Source: Candidatus Micrarchaeota archaeon CG1_02_55_22 | GTDB taxonomy: Archaea > Micrarchaeota > Micrarchaeia > Norongarragalinales > UBA97 | NCBI GenBank assembly: GCA_001871595.1 | Contig: MNVH01000031.1 | Span: 1-42,849, forward strand | Direction of reading: 5' to 3' | DNA length: 42,849 nt | Shown: positions 1-9,462 of the stretch, in pieces | Numbering within the stretch: the stretch's first letter is position 1 | Layout of the letters: every line of letters begins with the position of its first letter | Program-made: the position numbers and the translations under genes | Notes under the pieces: model-generated | Told to the model about the DNA's origin: nothing | What the model saw: only the letters and a program-made list of their open reading frames with translations | Databases searched by the model: none

Positions 1-1
1 C

Positions 2-3000
2 TCGCGGACGCTAGACTTCGGCAACGGTGCCCGCGCGGTATTCGACCGCGACCTCATCGTCGACGAACGCCGCGCCAACTCTCCCACGAGCACGTTCAAC
101 GAACTCGTGGTCACCGCTGGCACGCTCGTCACCTGGTCAGCAGGCATTGTCAAACCACTCAACCTCGACTCCTCGCCCCAGCGCTCGCCGTTAAATGGCC
201 TCGAACTCACCATTCCATCGATAACCGTAGTACGCATTCCCGACGACTCACCGGTCCAGCGCGGCAACGACGGCACCACGCTCGCTTTCTTCGACGACTA
301 CTACCTACGCCTGCCTACACAGGCAAGGCAAATCACCGAGTACGGACAAAGCGGTTACAAGTCGTACGAAATACCGGCCAACGCGGCGCTGCGCCTGGTA
401 CCCCGCGAGCTATCATTCGGAGCGCAGAGTAAGGGCTTCTCTCTCCCGTTCGATGCAATCATCGTCCTCCCCGCAAACGCCGCGACAACTGAAGCGAAGG
501 ACGGCTCGCGAAAGGTTACATTCAGCCAAGCAACCAACGGGATAAGCCTTGCCGGAGAAAGGGAAATCATTGTCTCGACTGAAGCAACGATAGAAAAGAA
601 CGCGCTCACCATCCCGGCAGGCACGATTTTCTTCCCATCCGAATCACTCATCACCGCCGAAGACAAACAAACCACGATGCAGGGTGCAACAGCAACCACC
701 ACGGTGAGGCGCTTGCGCACGCCCACGCAAATCATTGTCAAGCCCGCCGAAAAAGTTACGTACTCGGAAAACAAGGACGGCTCGATTACAACGTATTCAG
801 GCACACAGGAAGTGACTTTTGGTCCGGGCACGAAAGCGCAAGTAACGCCCCAATCGATACAGTTCCTCGTGCCTGCAAACACGTACATCGAAGTCAAGCC
901 AATCGACCCCATGCTCTCAGGCAACACCGCGACATTGACTCTACCAGTAGACGCCGAGTTCTCAACCTCGCCCGACACCCGCATACTTCCACCCGGCCCG
1001 TCAGGCGAACGCGCGATAATCTATTCACCCGGACGCGTCCTCGTCGTCCAACAAGACTCGCAACTCCGCGGCACTCCCCCAACGATTACAATAACGGCTA
1101 GCACGCCGTTCGCAGCCTCGGCACCACTCGTACGGACAATTGAAACAGATAGGCGCGACACGCGATCCGTTCTGCCGCCCGGCGTGCGTTTCGCCACCCC
1201 GACGCAGACAACGCTAGTGGTGACACGCGACGCAAAGATTACGCGCGACGACCGCGGCGCAATCGTGGTAAGCACGGGCTACGACGAAGTCGTCGTCCCC
1301 GCATCAGCGCAAATCGTACAGGGCCGCGGCAACACGGCAACGCGCATCACGCTGCAAGCGAACACGCTCATCGAAGTACGACCAATAGACTACGACTACA
1401 GCCAACTCATCGGAGTGACAATGCCCTACCGCGCAATATACGCGTTGCCAGCATCCGCCCGCGCACGCCAGTCGCCCGACTCGCAGACAATAATCGTCTC
1501 CCTGCAAGGAGGAAAGCGCCTCGCCTTCGAGAACGCCAAGCTCGTTGAAACGCAGGGCCGCGCCACGCGCGTTGACGCTCCCGAGAAGACGCTGCTCTAC
1601 GTGGATAAGGACGCCACGCGCGAGAACCCGCAAGGATTCGAAATCACCCTGCCAATAGCATGGAAACTAATCCTACCTAACGAGGCAACTGTACCGACAA
1701 CGATGCCGAACACCGTGAGGCTACCGGACAAGACCTCGATAACCACTTCGTTCACGCCCCAACTCCTCGACGGAACTGGAGAATCAGGCGAAACCGGCAA
1801 CCGCAAGCGCCTCGAAATACCAGCCGGCGCAACGGTAGCATTCGGCCCGACGTCGTTCACGAGCGACGAGGAAAGGGAGAAGAACGCGGGCGGTAGCACG
1901 GGCACGCTCGCATTCAACAACCGCGAGAACTCGGGCATAATCTTGCCAGCAAACGCCAAGGTGGAATCAACAGGCGGAAGCGTTTCCGTCGTCCTCCAGC
2001 AGTGCGTCAACCTAGACGTCAAGGCAACAGCCGACGCTTACAAACTCTACGGATTACCCGCGTCAATCGGCGGCAAGGCGCAAGGCACCGTCGTCGATGC
2101 GGGCAACGGGCAGAAACAAATCGTTCTCGCTGCCGGAACGAAGGTAACGCTCGCAACATGCAACCCTGACACCGATGACTCAAAGGTAATAACGTATTAC
2201 CCCCGCACCGAGACCACGTTCTTCCTACCAACTGACACCGAGCCTGCGGACAACCCCACGCCTACTGCAAAGTTCCCAGATTGCCGCCAGCTCCAATCGT
2301 TCGGTTCGAACCTGCCGCTCGAGAGCGCAACACAACTCGACTTCCCCTCGAACTCTAAAGTATACCCCGATCCCAACGTTGAATCAGAATTATTCAAGGA
2401 CAAGAAAAAACAAGTCACAGTGGCTGCAAAGCAGCCCGTCGGAATACACTCGTGCGCCGACCCGGTGGACACCGGCAGCGCCACGCTCTCGCAGAGCGAC
2501 TTGGAGAAGCCCGCGCTCGAAATCAAGCCCTCGCCGCTCATAATCGAGATAAAATCACCCGCAAACCAGAACACCACGCAAGTATGCGTGCAAGACCTCC
2601 TTGAAGAGACGCTCGCAGTGAGCGCGAACTTCCAGCAAGGCGGGGTGCGCGGCGACTTGAAGGAGTACGTCGACCCGCGCGGCGTGGTGTGGATCGGCGG
2701 CTTCCAGTCCGGCAGCCAAGAGATAGACATCTCACCCGGCAAGCCGTGCGAATCCAACCCTTACGACATCACGGCGCGAATCCCGGAGTACAGCGATGAT
2801 TTGGACATCAACGGCTGCATCAAGGAAGAAAAGGAAATCAAGGGAGAAATCGTGTTCAACGCGCGGAGCCAGAAGGACGGCGCTACCAAACAACCCGGCG
2901 TACTGCCGGTAACTCTCAAACTCGTGAAGGGCGGCGAGTGCGCGCCCAAGCAAAGCATTGCCAACGTCCCCCAGTTCAATGACGTGTACGGCACGCAAGC

Positions 3001-6000
3001 CGACTCGATACAGTTTGCAGGCTCGACGAGCGACACGATAAAACGCCAGCTCGTATTCAAGGCGCCAAAACATGTTCGCGTCTTCGCGCTGGTGAACAAC
3101 CGCAAGGAGAGCGTTAAGTTGCGCGAAACGTGGCAACAAGCACGCCAAATCGCTTCATGCCAAGTGGACGTCCTCGCATCTTTCGGCGGAGAAACCAAGA
3201 CGAATGCAAACCAACCCGTTGACGGCCTCGTACTCGCCCCGGGAGACGCGGCGCTCGTCAAGTGCGTTTCTAACGACGTGGTTGAAGCGAGCAACGCGAA
3301 CTACGAAGTAACGGCAATTGGCCAGACTACTGGCGAAGAACAAAAGACGACGATACTCTTCAAGATGACCGTGTACCAGCCCCTCGATGCGGTGAAAGAC
3401 CTTTACCCAATCTCCCCAATAGGCGAGTTGACGGGCGCGGAAGAAACCGTTTTCACACCCGCAACCGCTGAATCCGTTGGTGCAACGGGCGCGGGAGAGA
3501 CCACGACGACGGAGACAACTACTGAAACATCAACCACCGGAACATCGCCTGAAGCAAACCCGGCAACGCCGCCAAGTACCTCGACGACAACAGCTAAGAC
3601 TGCAGCAATCGACCGCATCTCGTTCGCCGACGTTGCGGTTGAGAATATGGGCGGAGCGACGACTGAAGGCGGCCCCGGCGGAGACTCCGTACTCGTTGAC
3701 CCGGGCGTGTGGCGGTTGTGCGAGGAAAAGTTCTGCGACTCGCCGCAATTCAAACGCGCCGCCGCATCCTACGCAAACAACATCTACAATTACTTGCAAG
3801 GCCGCATGACGCCGGCTGACGAGAAGGAAAAGGTCGGCGAGAAGATTGATGCGGTTTACAAGACTACTAACGAAGGCGTGATTCGCAAGAGCTTCGTACT
3901 ACAGAAGGCGGGGCGCGACTCGATTACCGAGGCGCAACTTGATGACGCGGTACAGCAAGGCAAACCGTCCAACTGGAAGGCGAATATTCCCTTAGGCGTA
4001 AACGGTCCGGTCGAGGGCTGCGGCATCTGGTTCGGCGAGCTCGAAGTACGCTTGAAGCCGTCACCCATCCTGGGGAGCGCCGAATACGACGGCGGAGTCG
4101 ACTTCAGCCGCAAGTACCTCGACGACGCGGACGTCAAGATGACGCTCACAAAGGTGTACACGTGCGCGGACGAGCTCAACAACCTCGCGTTGCTTACCGG
4201 GCGACCCGAATTACAGGCAATAGGGCAGACTGGCTTCCTTAATCCAGAAGTATTCGTCGGACAAGAACGCGTGGAAGGCAACTCGGAAGAGTTTGGCCAG
4301 ATACTGCGCGAAATCAAGGAGGACGGCTTTAAGGGCGCCTTTGGCGCGATAACGATTGGTTCGTACCGCGACAAGCGCGATGCTGAGGACACGGAGACCG
4401 CTCAACAGTTATACGAAGCGCTCTACAACCAGCGGCTCGACGAGAACACCGAGATGAGCGACTCGCTCTACGACGGCACGGACGCGGCGGGTTGGTGCGT
4501 TGGCAAGGGCGCGGCAATCACGGCCAAGCTCGGCGGAGTAATGCTTACCGAGTCGCTTACAGTCGCAGCGATATCTATTGCATTAATAGCAACAGGCGCA
4601 GGATCTGTTCCGGGAATATTGGGCGCGGGCGCGGCCGTAGATGCGGTGCCAATCGGCACAAGGCTCGCCGCGTTCGGTAAGCAACTCGCACGAAGTTACA
4701 CGCGCGCACTAGCGAATTGCGGAGCTATAGGCGTTGGCGCGGGCGTTGGTTCTATTGGAGGCACGGGCGGCAACACGGTGTGCCAAGCGGTCAACGCGTG
4801 CATTTACTCTGAAGTATTCGACGCGGCCACATTCGGAATCGGTAGTACACTGAACTTGGGCGTCGGACCAGAGGGCGTCAAGGCCGCTGAAGCAGGCCTG
4901 CGCAACACGGCAACGCAACCGTTACTGCGCGGTTCTGTTGGCTCGGTACGCGGTTATTTGGGCGTCGCTGGCGCTACTACCGTAATCACGGGCGGTATAC
5001 GCGGCCTTGAAGCGGTTACCGCGCTCAAGCCCGGCCACGCCGTGCCCGTTGCAGTCCGCGCGGTGCGCGTCACGCAAGAAGTTGCACGCGCCGGACTACG
5101 CAGCCAGTTCGTACAACGCGCGGTCCAGCAAGGCGCGTCAGCCGGAGCGGCCAACGCGTGGCTTGAACAATTCGTGAACGACTATCCGCGGTACACCCGG
5201 TTGTACGCCTCGCGCGCAGCGCGAAACCCGGGCGTAACAGCGACACAGTACGCCTTGCGCAGCGCGGGGCTTGAGGCGGGCAGAATCGCAGGACTGCCTG
5301 CAGGCGAGAGCGCCGCACTTACCGCTGCTGCCAGCGATGGAGCAGTGCTCACCCAGATGGAGCCCGTTGTCGCGCCGTTCGTGCGCGAGTACGGACAGGC
5401 AATAGCACTGCAGGTAAAAGCAGCGTTCGGAGACGCCAAGCCTCCTTGGTCGGCGAGTACCACTTACGCGCAAGAATTCGATTCCCGAATAGCTAGTGGC
5501 ATTGCACCGCAACAAGCGATGGAGGAATTAGCAGACCAGTACAACACTTTCAGGCGCGGCAACGAACTTGCCGGGTTCGAGGTAACCCGGGACGGGTACA
5601 TCTCGGGTGCGGCAACGCACGACGACATACTCTCACGGTTCGCCGACCCGGCCACCGGTTTGGATGACTTGACGAAGCTTGACGACTTGCTGGTGCAAGC
5701 GAGGGCTTACACAGTACCTGCATTGCCCGGCGGAGCGCCGGATACCGCAGCTCAGGACTATTTAGATGATGTGGTACGCCAGCTTGTTGAGCGCCGAACG
5801 GCGGTTACCGACGCTGCTTCGCCGGCTTTCGTACAGGCGTCCGAACGAGAGTTCGTACAACTCATGCAACCTAAATATATTTCATCCACCGGTGCAACCG
5901 CTCCGATTACGGTGGCGGAAGCGATGACGATAATGGAGGGCCAAGTCTCAAAGAACGGTTTCTTCAACCGCTTGAAGGTCAAGTGGGGCAACTTGAACAA

Positions 6001-6640
6001 GAAGGCAGCCGGCACCACGCTGGCCTCGCTTGCAGTGTCGCTGTTATTCCACGCGGAAGTCCGTCCAGTCGCTGCGCACACGTTGCCGCCGCTTGACTCG
6101 TTTATTGTGGCAACGCAGTCGCAACCGTTCCGCAAGGGCATTGGCGTTATGCAGACCGCCCCGTTGCCGAGCATTACTTTTGGTTGCGAGATCAACAGCA
6201 ATGTTGACCCGACGGCGGAAGCGATTTACTGCGGGCCCAAGCTGATCGACTTGTCCAAGTCGTGCGAGTACGAAAGCGGCCGAGGCATATGCCTGATTTA
6301 CGGCAAGAAGCCGAACGGCCGGTACTTCCTGACAACTGTACTTACCAAGGGAGCGACGTCGTCCTCGGCGGTGACTGCAACAACATCGTCGAGCGTGACA
6401 CCTGCATCGCGCAGCACGCGCGCGCCAACTCCAGAGAAACCAAAGGAAGCGGTTCAAGACGGGCAGACTACCGTGCTTGGTCCGGCTGCAGGCGAGTTAT
6501 TCAGGTCCATGTTCCGGCCCGACGACCGAATAGTTACCCCCGTGCTTCTTGGACGCGCCAAGGTAATACCGTACAATGCTGGCACGCCAGTACCAACCGA
6601 GCCGTTGCCGCCGGACGCGGAGGCGGGCACAACCGGGTAG
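2..6640 (+). CDS. Giant repeat-containing surface protein, 5'-truncated by the window edge
   Basis: The reading frame is open from nucleotide 2, so the GTG at 107 is internal and the gene begins upstream of the window; 2212 residues are visible. The first ~600 residues are beta-rich, with recurring short motifs such as LPANA, IPAG, VPAS and LPASA. Two segments near nt 860-960 and 1345-1450 are clearly duplicated (ANTYIEVKPID versus ANTLIEVRPID). A Thr/Ser-rich mucin-like linker lies at nt ~3480-3600. A Cys-containing region follows, then hydrophobic Gly/Ala-rich segments at nt ~4540-4660 and ~4710-4770, a long Ala/Arg-rich helical region, and one hydrophobic segment near nt 6010-6060. The C-terminus is Thr/Pro-rich. 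The most likely role is a membrane-anchored or secreted cell-surface protein. I recognise no named family. No catalytic motif is visible. Confidence 0.8.
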   Translation, partial: SRTLDFGNGARAVFDRDLIVDERRANSPTSTFNELVVTAGTLVTWSAGIVKPLNLDSSPQRSPLNGLELTIPSITVVRIPDDSPVQRGNDGTTLAFFDDYYLRLPTQARQITEYGQSGYKSYEIPANAALRLVPRELSFGAQSKGFSLPFDAIIVLPANAATTEAKDGSRKVTFSQATNGISLAGEREIIVSTEATIEKNALTIPAGTIFFPSESLITAEDKQTTMQGATATTTVRRLRTPTQIIVKPAEKVTYSENKDGSITTYSGTQEVTFGPGTKAQVTPQSIQFLVPANTYIEVKPIDPMLSGNTATLTLPVDAEFSTSPDTRILPPGPSGERAIIYSPGRVLVVQQDSQLRGTPPTITITASTPFAASAPLVRTIETDRRDTRSVLPPGVRFATPTQTTLVVTRDAKITRDDRGAIVVSTGYDEVVVPASAQIVQGRGNTATRITLQANTLIEVRPIDYDYSQLIGVTMPYRAIYALPASARARQSPDSQTIIVSLQGGKRLAFENAKLVETQGRATRVDAPEKTLLYVDKDATRENPQGFEITLPIAWKLILPNEATVPTTMPNTVRLPDKTSITTSFTPQLLDGTGESGETGNRKRLEIPAGATVAFGPTSFTSDEEREKNAGGSTGTLAFNNRENSGIILPANAKVESTGGSVSVVLQQCVNLDVKATADAYKLYGLPASIGGKAQGTVVDAGNGQKQIVLAAGTKVTLATCNPDTDDSKVITYYPRTETTFFLPTDTEPADNPTPTAKFPDCRQLQSFGSNLPLESATQLDFPSNSKVYPDPNVESELFKDKKKQVTVAAKQPVGIHSCADPVDTGSATLSQSDLEKPALEIKPSPLIIEIKSPANQNTTQVCVQDLLEETLAVSANFQQGGVRGDLKEYVDPRGVVWIGGFQSGSQEIDISPGKPCESNPYDITARIPEYSDDLDINGCIKEEKEIKGEIVFNARSQKDGATKQPGVLPVTLKLVKGGECAPKQSIANVPQFNDVYGTQADSIQFAGSTSDTIKRQLVFKAPKHVRVFALVNNRKESVKLRETWQQARQIASCQVDVLASFGGETKTNANQPVDGLVLAPGDAALVKCVSNDVVEASNANYEVTAIGQTTGEEQKTTILFKMTVYQPLDAVKDLYPISPIGELTGAEETVFTPATAESVGATGAGETTTTETTTETSTTGTSPEANPATPPSTSTTTAKTAAIDRISFADVAVENMGGATTEGGPGGDSVLVDPGVWRLCEEKFCDSPQFKRAAASYANNIYNYLQGRMTPADEKEKVGEKIDAVYKTTNEGVIRKSFVLQKAGRDSITEAQLDDAVQQGKPSNWKANIPLGVNGPVEGCGIWFGELEVRLKPSPILGSAEYDGGVDFSRKYLDDADVKMTLTKVYTCADELNNLALLTGRPELQAIGQTGFLNPEVFVGQERVEGNSEEFGQILREIKEDGFKGAFGAITIGSYRDKRDAEDTETAQQLYEALYNQRLDENTEMSDSLYDGTDAAGWCVGKGAAITAKLGGVMLTESLTVAAISIALIATGAGSVPGILGAGAAVDAVPIGTRLAAFGKQLARSYTRALANCGAIGVGAGVGSIGGTGGNTVCQAVNACIYSEVFDAATFGIGSTLNLGVGPEGVKAAEAGLRNTATQPLLRGSVGSVRGYLGVAGATTVITGGIRGLEAVTALKPGHAVPVAVRAVRVTQEVARAGLRSQFVQRAVQQGASAGAANAWLEQFVNDYPRYTRLYASRAARNPGVTATQYALRSAGLEAGRIAGLPAGESAALTAAASDGAVLTQMEPVVAPFVREYGQAIALQVKAAFGDAKPPWSASTTYAQEFDSRIASGIAPQQAMEELADQYNTFRRGNELAGFEVTRDGYISGAATHDDILSRFADPATGLDDLTKLDDLLVQARAYTVPALPGGAPDTAAQDYLDDVVRQLVERRTAVTDAASPAFVQASEREFVQLMQPKYISSTGATAPITVAEAMTIMEGQVSKNGFFNRLKVKWGNLNKKAAGTTLASLAVSLLFHAEVRPVAAHTLPPLDSFIVATQSQPFRKGIGVMQTAPLPSITFGCEINSNVDPTAEAIYCGPKLIDLSKSCEYESGRGICLIYGKKPNGRYFLTTVLTKGATSSSAVTATTSSSVTPASRSTRAPTPEKPKEAVQDGQTTVLGPAAGELFRSMFRPDDRIVTPVLLGRAKVIPYNAGTPVPTEPLPPDAEAGTTG

Positions 6641-6690
6641 AAGAGTTGAAATGGATGCGTGATGTAATTGGTTCTTGGATGTGATTTGGC

Positions 6691-7254
6691 TTGAAGCTTT
6701 CCGGGATATTGTTATTTTTGGTAATCCTCTTGGCCGTGGCGTACGGGGTTTACTGGTATGCGCAAGGCGAGGGCGACCGAGTTGCTGCTGACGCGCGCGG
6801 CTATCTGGGGAAAAACAAGGCTTCGGCGTTGAAGTACAACGATAACGTGTACGGTTTCTCGTTTGAGTACCCTGACGGTTACGATATTGGGACGGATTCG
6901 GTTGAAGGGTTCCGCGCGTATTTCTCGGCCGGTGAAGAAGGCGAGTTCCCGGAACTGTTCACCGTGCTCGTTGGGCCAGAGGACGACGCTTCAGGAATGG
7001 AGGCCGAGTTCAAGTCGATTGAAAACGTTTCATCGTTCAGGAAGTTCAACGCGCGGGAAGGCACGGCCATGGTGGTAGCATACAACTATACGCCGGATTA
7101 CTCTTACGAGACGCTTTTCTACCGCCAGGCGTATTATCCGTGCAGTTTTGTTAACGGTTCGCGGTACGGTGCGTTGTTGACCGCAATGATACCGCAAACG
7201 TACGCCGCCGACGTAAAGGTCGCTGACTTGTTCGTCGAGTCCTTCGAGTGCTGA
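6691..7254 (+). CDS. Signal-anchored extracytoplasmic protein, unknown function
   Basis: 187 residues starting with TTG; no ATG or GTG start is available before the hydrophobic segment at residues ~5-24, which is a signal anchor or uncleaved signal peptide. The following domain contains YGFSFEYP, a pattern seen in PsbP-like or other small extracytoplasmic alpha/beta domains, and two Cys (in YYPCSF and at the C-terminal FEC) that could form a disulfide. It lies 50 bp downstream of the giant surface gene with no convincing TATA box between them, so co-transcription is likely. Its stop overlaps the GTG start of the DUF424 gene. Family assignment is tentative. Confidence 0.75.
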   Translation: MKLSGILLFLVILLAVAYGVYWYAQGEGDRVAADARGYLGKNKASALKYNDNVYGFSFEYPDGYDIGTDSVEGFRAYFSAGEEGEFPELFTVLVGPEDDASGMEAEFKSIENVSSFRKFNAREGTAMVVAYNYTPDYSYETLFYRQAYYPCSFVNGSRYGALLTAMIPQTYAADVKVADLFVESFEC

Positions 7255-7568
7255 AAAAAATGTACGCGAAACTGCACGAGAAGGATTACAAGGGATTCAA
7301 GCGCCGAGTCGTCGCGGTGTGCGACGCCAAGCTCTTGGGAAAAATTTTTGAGAGCAACGGCCACGTGCTCGACTTGAAGGCGTACCGCTCTTTCTACGAG
7401 GGCGAACGCGTTACGGTTACGCGTTTGGGTGAAATGCTTGAAGGAATAGAGAACGTCAACCTTATTGGAGAGAAGTCTATCGAGGCCGCGTCGAAACACA
7501 TCAAGGTATCTTTAGAGAAGGCGCGAATAATCGGCGGCGTGCCCCACCTCCAGTACTACAAGCTCTAG
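7248..7568 (+). CDS. DUF424 family protein
   Basis: 106 residues, near the usual ~100 for this archaeal family (COG2412). Family hallmarks visible are VAVCDAKLLGK near the N-terminus, a central FYEGE, NLIGEKSIEAA, and the C-terminal IIGGVPHLQYYKL. DUF424 is widespread in archaea with no settled biochemical function; an RNA or translation-related role has been suggested from gene context elsewhere. The GTG start overlaps the upstream stop (GTGCTGA), indicating translational coupling to the signal-anchored protein. An in-frame ATG four codons in is an alternative start. Confidence 0.85.
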   Translation: MLKKMYAKLHEKDYKGFKRRVVAVCDAKLLGKIFESNGHVLDLKAYRSFYEGERVTVTRLGEMLEGIENVNLIGEKSIEAASKHIKVSLEKARIIGGVPHLQYYKL

Positions 7569-7606
7569 CCAAAAGACTTTTATACGCATAAACATAAGTA
7601 ATACAT

Positions 7607-7792
7607 ATGAAGGTCAGGACTACGTTGATGCTGGACGAAGCAGTGCTGCGAAAGCTCCAATCCGAAACGGATAATATGAGCGCGTTCGTGAACAAATCGC
7701 TGCGTGAATCGTTGTTCGGCTCGAAACAATCAATGCTCGGGGCACTGAAGGGCCGGGTCAGCGGCGCGGACAAGACCGAGGACGACGACTGA
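7607..7792 (+). CDS. vapB: VapB-type ribbon-helix-helix antitoxin
   Basis: 61 residues. The N-terminus MKVRTTLMLDEAVLRKL is a ribbon-helix-helix strand and first helix, followed by MSAFVNKSLRE. The acidic tail (DKTEDDD) would be the part that binds and blocks the toxin. A TATA box (TTTATA at 7579-7584) is centred ~26 nt upstream of the ATG, so the mRNA should be leaderless. The stop overlaps the vapC ATG (TGATGG), typical of a toxin-antitoxin operon. Confidence 0.88.
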   Translation: MKVRTTLMLDEAVLRKLQSETDNMSAFVNKSLRESLFGSKQSMLGALKGRVSGADKTEDDD

Positions 7793-8160
7793 TGGCATTC
7801 TTGCTTGACTCCTACGCATGGCTCGAGTACTTTGGCGGAAACGGAGAGTACGCCAAGTATGCTGAGTCGGAGGAGCCGCCTTTCACCGCTGCAAGCTCGT
7901 TGACAGAAATAGTACGTGCTTTCACCCGAAAGAAGGTTTCGACCAAAAAAGCCGAGGAATTAATCCGTTTTGTTACCGAACGCAGCGTTATACTGCCATT
8001 AGAGAAGGACGACGCAATCAAGGCAGGGCTTTTAGCGGAAGAGTTCGGCCTGCACTTCTCGGATGCGCTGATTTACGCGTTCGCATCTAATGATCGAAGG
8101 CTAGTTACAGGCGACGCGCACTTCAAGGGACTACCATTCGTCGAGTTCGTTCAAGCCTAA
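7792..8160 (+). CDS. vapC: VapC-type PIN-domain ribonuclease toxin
   Basis: 122 residues, typical VapC length. The PIN acidic residues are in place: Asp6 (FLLDSYAW), Glu39 (LTEIVR), Asp91 (HFSDALIYA) and Asp108 (TGDAHF). Family members are Mg2+/Mn2+-dependent endoribonucleases that cleave tRNA or rRNA and are neutralised by the cognate RHH antitoxin. It overlaps the upstream vapB gene by one base. All catalytic positions are intact, so it should be active. Confidence 0.92.
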   Translation: MAFLLDSYAWLEYFGGNGEYAKYAESEEPPFTAASSLTEIVRAFTRKKVSTKKAEELIRFVTERSVILPLEKDDAIKAGLLAEEFGLHFSDALIYAFASNDRRLVTGDAHFKGLPFVEFVQA

Positions 8161-8196
8161 CGCGCTTTTTATATTGACGCGTGATGTTATGCGTCT

Positions 8197-8664
8197 ATGC
8201 GGGCTTCGTTCGTGTTGAGCATCACGGCATTCTTCTTCATAGCATTCGGCTTCTTCGTGCTCGGTGCGTCCGGCACTGGCACGCCGGACGTGCCGCTTGC
8301 GTACGGTTACTCTATTGGACAATACGGCGCTGACGCAGGGCACCCGGACTTGCTCGGCGTGCTTAACGCGTTCTTCTTTGTATTCACTGCATCCTTGTTG
8401 TTTTTCGGTTTCGGCGGCATTCCCGCTCTAGCCTACGAAGCGGCAAAGTACGCCTCGTTCTCGGCGCACGGGCTGAGTTGGTACGCGTTGCTATACTTTT
8501 TCCCCCAGCTCTTGGCGTGCTATTGCGGCACTCTCCTTGCGGCAAGGCAGGCGGACGGAACGCTGGATTGGGTTGTTGGCAAGAAAGCCGTGCTCTACCT
8601 AACCCTGGCTTTTCTGGTAACGCTGCTTTTGTACTTCAGCAGGCCGTTCCTGCTAGCGCAATAA
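8197..8664 (+). CDS. Polytopic membrane protein, unknown function (small membrane-protein cluster, gene 1)
   Basis: 155 residues with about four hydrophobic segments (residues ~5-27, 52-72, 93-115, 130-150). A Gly/Asp-rich extracytoplasmic loop lies between the first two. The ATG sits 26-27 nt downstream of a strong TATA box (TTTTTATAT at 8166-8174), so a leaderless transcript is expected. First of nine short membrane-protein genes between 8197 and 11518. No family recognised. Confidence 0.75.
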   Translation: MRASFVLSITAFFFIAFGFFVLGASGTGTPDVPLAYGYSIGQYGADAGHPDLLGVLNAFFFVFTASLLFFGFGGIPALAYEAAKYASFSAHGLSWYALLYFFPQLLACYCGTLLAARQADGTLDWVVGKKAVLYLTLAFLVTLLLYFSRPFLLAQ

Positions 8665-8695
8665 CCGTTAAAAAGCGGGGAAGCGTTAACTCGTT

Positions 8696-9160
8696 ATGGT
8701 GGTTCTTGTCGCGGCCGACGTGTTCGGCCTCTTCGACACTATTAACGACTTGTCGTTCGTGATAAAGCTCATCGCGTTCGCCTACTTGACGTTCTATTTG
8801 TACATCACTTTCGCCGAAAACATGCCCCTCTTCGGCCTCTCCGAAATCATTTTAGGCTATTTGTTGATGTTCCACGCGCCAGTAATCGTCTCACTCGGCC
8901 TCATCGTGCTCTTCGTCATGTTTGGCGGAATGCTACAGATGAACCTGCAGATGGGCCTCGAGCAAGCCGTCCGCGGCGGACAACAGATTCAAGAGATGGA
9001 GCGACAAGAGGCATTCCAGCGAAAAGTGCAGTCGGGCGCCGCGCTCAACGCGCAGGAGCAGCAGATGTACGCCGAGATGCAGGCCCAGCAGCAGATGCAG
9101 CAAGGCTACCAGAACTCGATGCTGCAAGTGCGCAGCGGCGGAAACTTTGGCGGTTATTGA
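8696..9160 (+). CDS. Small membrane protein with Gln/Met-rich coiled-coil tail (cluster gene 2)
   Basis: 154 residues: two to three hydrophobic segments in residues ~1-85, then a hydrophilic tail extremely rich in Gln, Met and Glu (EQQMYAEMQAQQQMQQGYQ) that is predicted helical and could self-associate. It ends in a Gly-rich SGGNFGGY. The ATG lies ~25 nt after GTTAAAAAG, a plausible TATA box, so the mRNA is probably leaderless. Unknown function; the tail suggests an oligomerising or scaffolding membrane component. Confidence 0.72.
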   Translation: MVVLVAADVFGLFDTINDLSFVIKLIAFAYLTFYLYITFAENMPLFGLSEIILGYLLMFHAPVIVSLGLIVLFVMFGGMLQMNLQMGLEQAVRGGQQIQEMERQEAFQRKVQSGAALNAQEQQMYAEMQAQQQMQQGYQNSMLQVRSGGNFGGY

Positions 9161-9161
9161 A

Positions 9162-9443
9162 ATGGGCTTGTTCGACGACATTATATTGTACGGTAACCTG
9201 CTTTGGTATGCGGTTCTGGTCTACGTTGCGTACTGGCTTTACAATTGGTCGAAGGAAAAGCTCGGCTTTTCGCAAGTGCTAGTATTCGTCGTTGCCGGCC
9301 TCTTAATCTACTTCCTCGTCATCGAGCACCCCATCATCGGGGCGTTCGGCGTGATTACGTGGATAATTATTTCAGGCGGGTTACTACTCGTGCTCGGAAT
9401 GTTCCCGAGCCTTTACATGCTCTTGAAAGGGCACAGGCAATAG
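9162..9443 (+). CDS. Small membrane protein (cluster gene 3)
   Basis: 93 residues with three hydrophobic segments covering most of the protein and a basic end (KGHRQ). The ATG at 9162 follows the previous stop by one base; an in-frame TTG at 9147 would overlap the upstream gene and is less attractive. Probably co-transcribed and translationally coupled with gene 2. No family recognised. Confidence 0.68.
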   Translation: MGLFDDIILYGNLLWYAVLVYVAYWLYNWSKEKLGFSQVLVFVVAGLLIYFLVIEHPIIGAFGVITWIIISGGLLLVLGMFPSLYMLLKGHRQ

Positions 9444-9462
9444 TTTTTGGGGGGTTAATAAA

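Noticed and set aside
107-109. GTG as start of the giant gene
   Set aside because: The frame stays open and coding-like to nucleotide 2, so the gene starts outside the window.
2197-2757. Minus-strand open frame of 186 codons inside the giant gene
   Set aside because: Antisense shadow of the giant surface gene; the composition of the product is unlike a protein and the plus frame is continuous and coherent.
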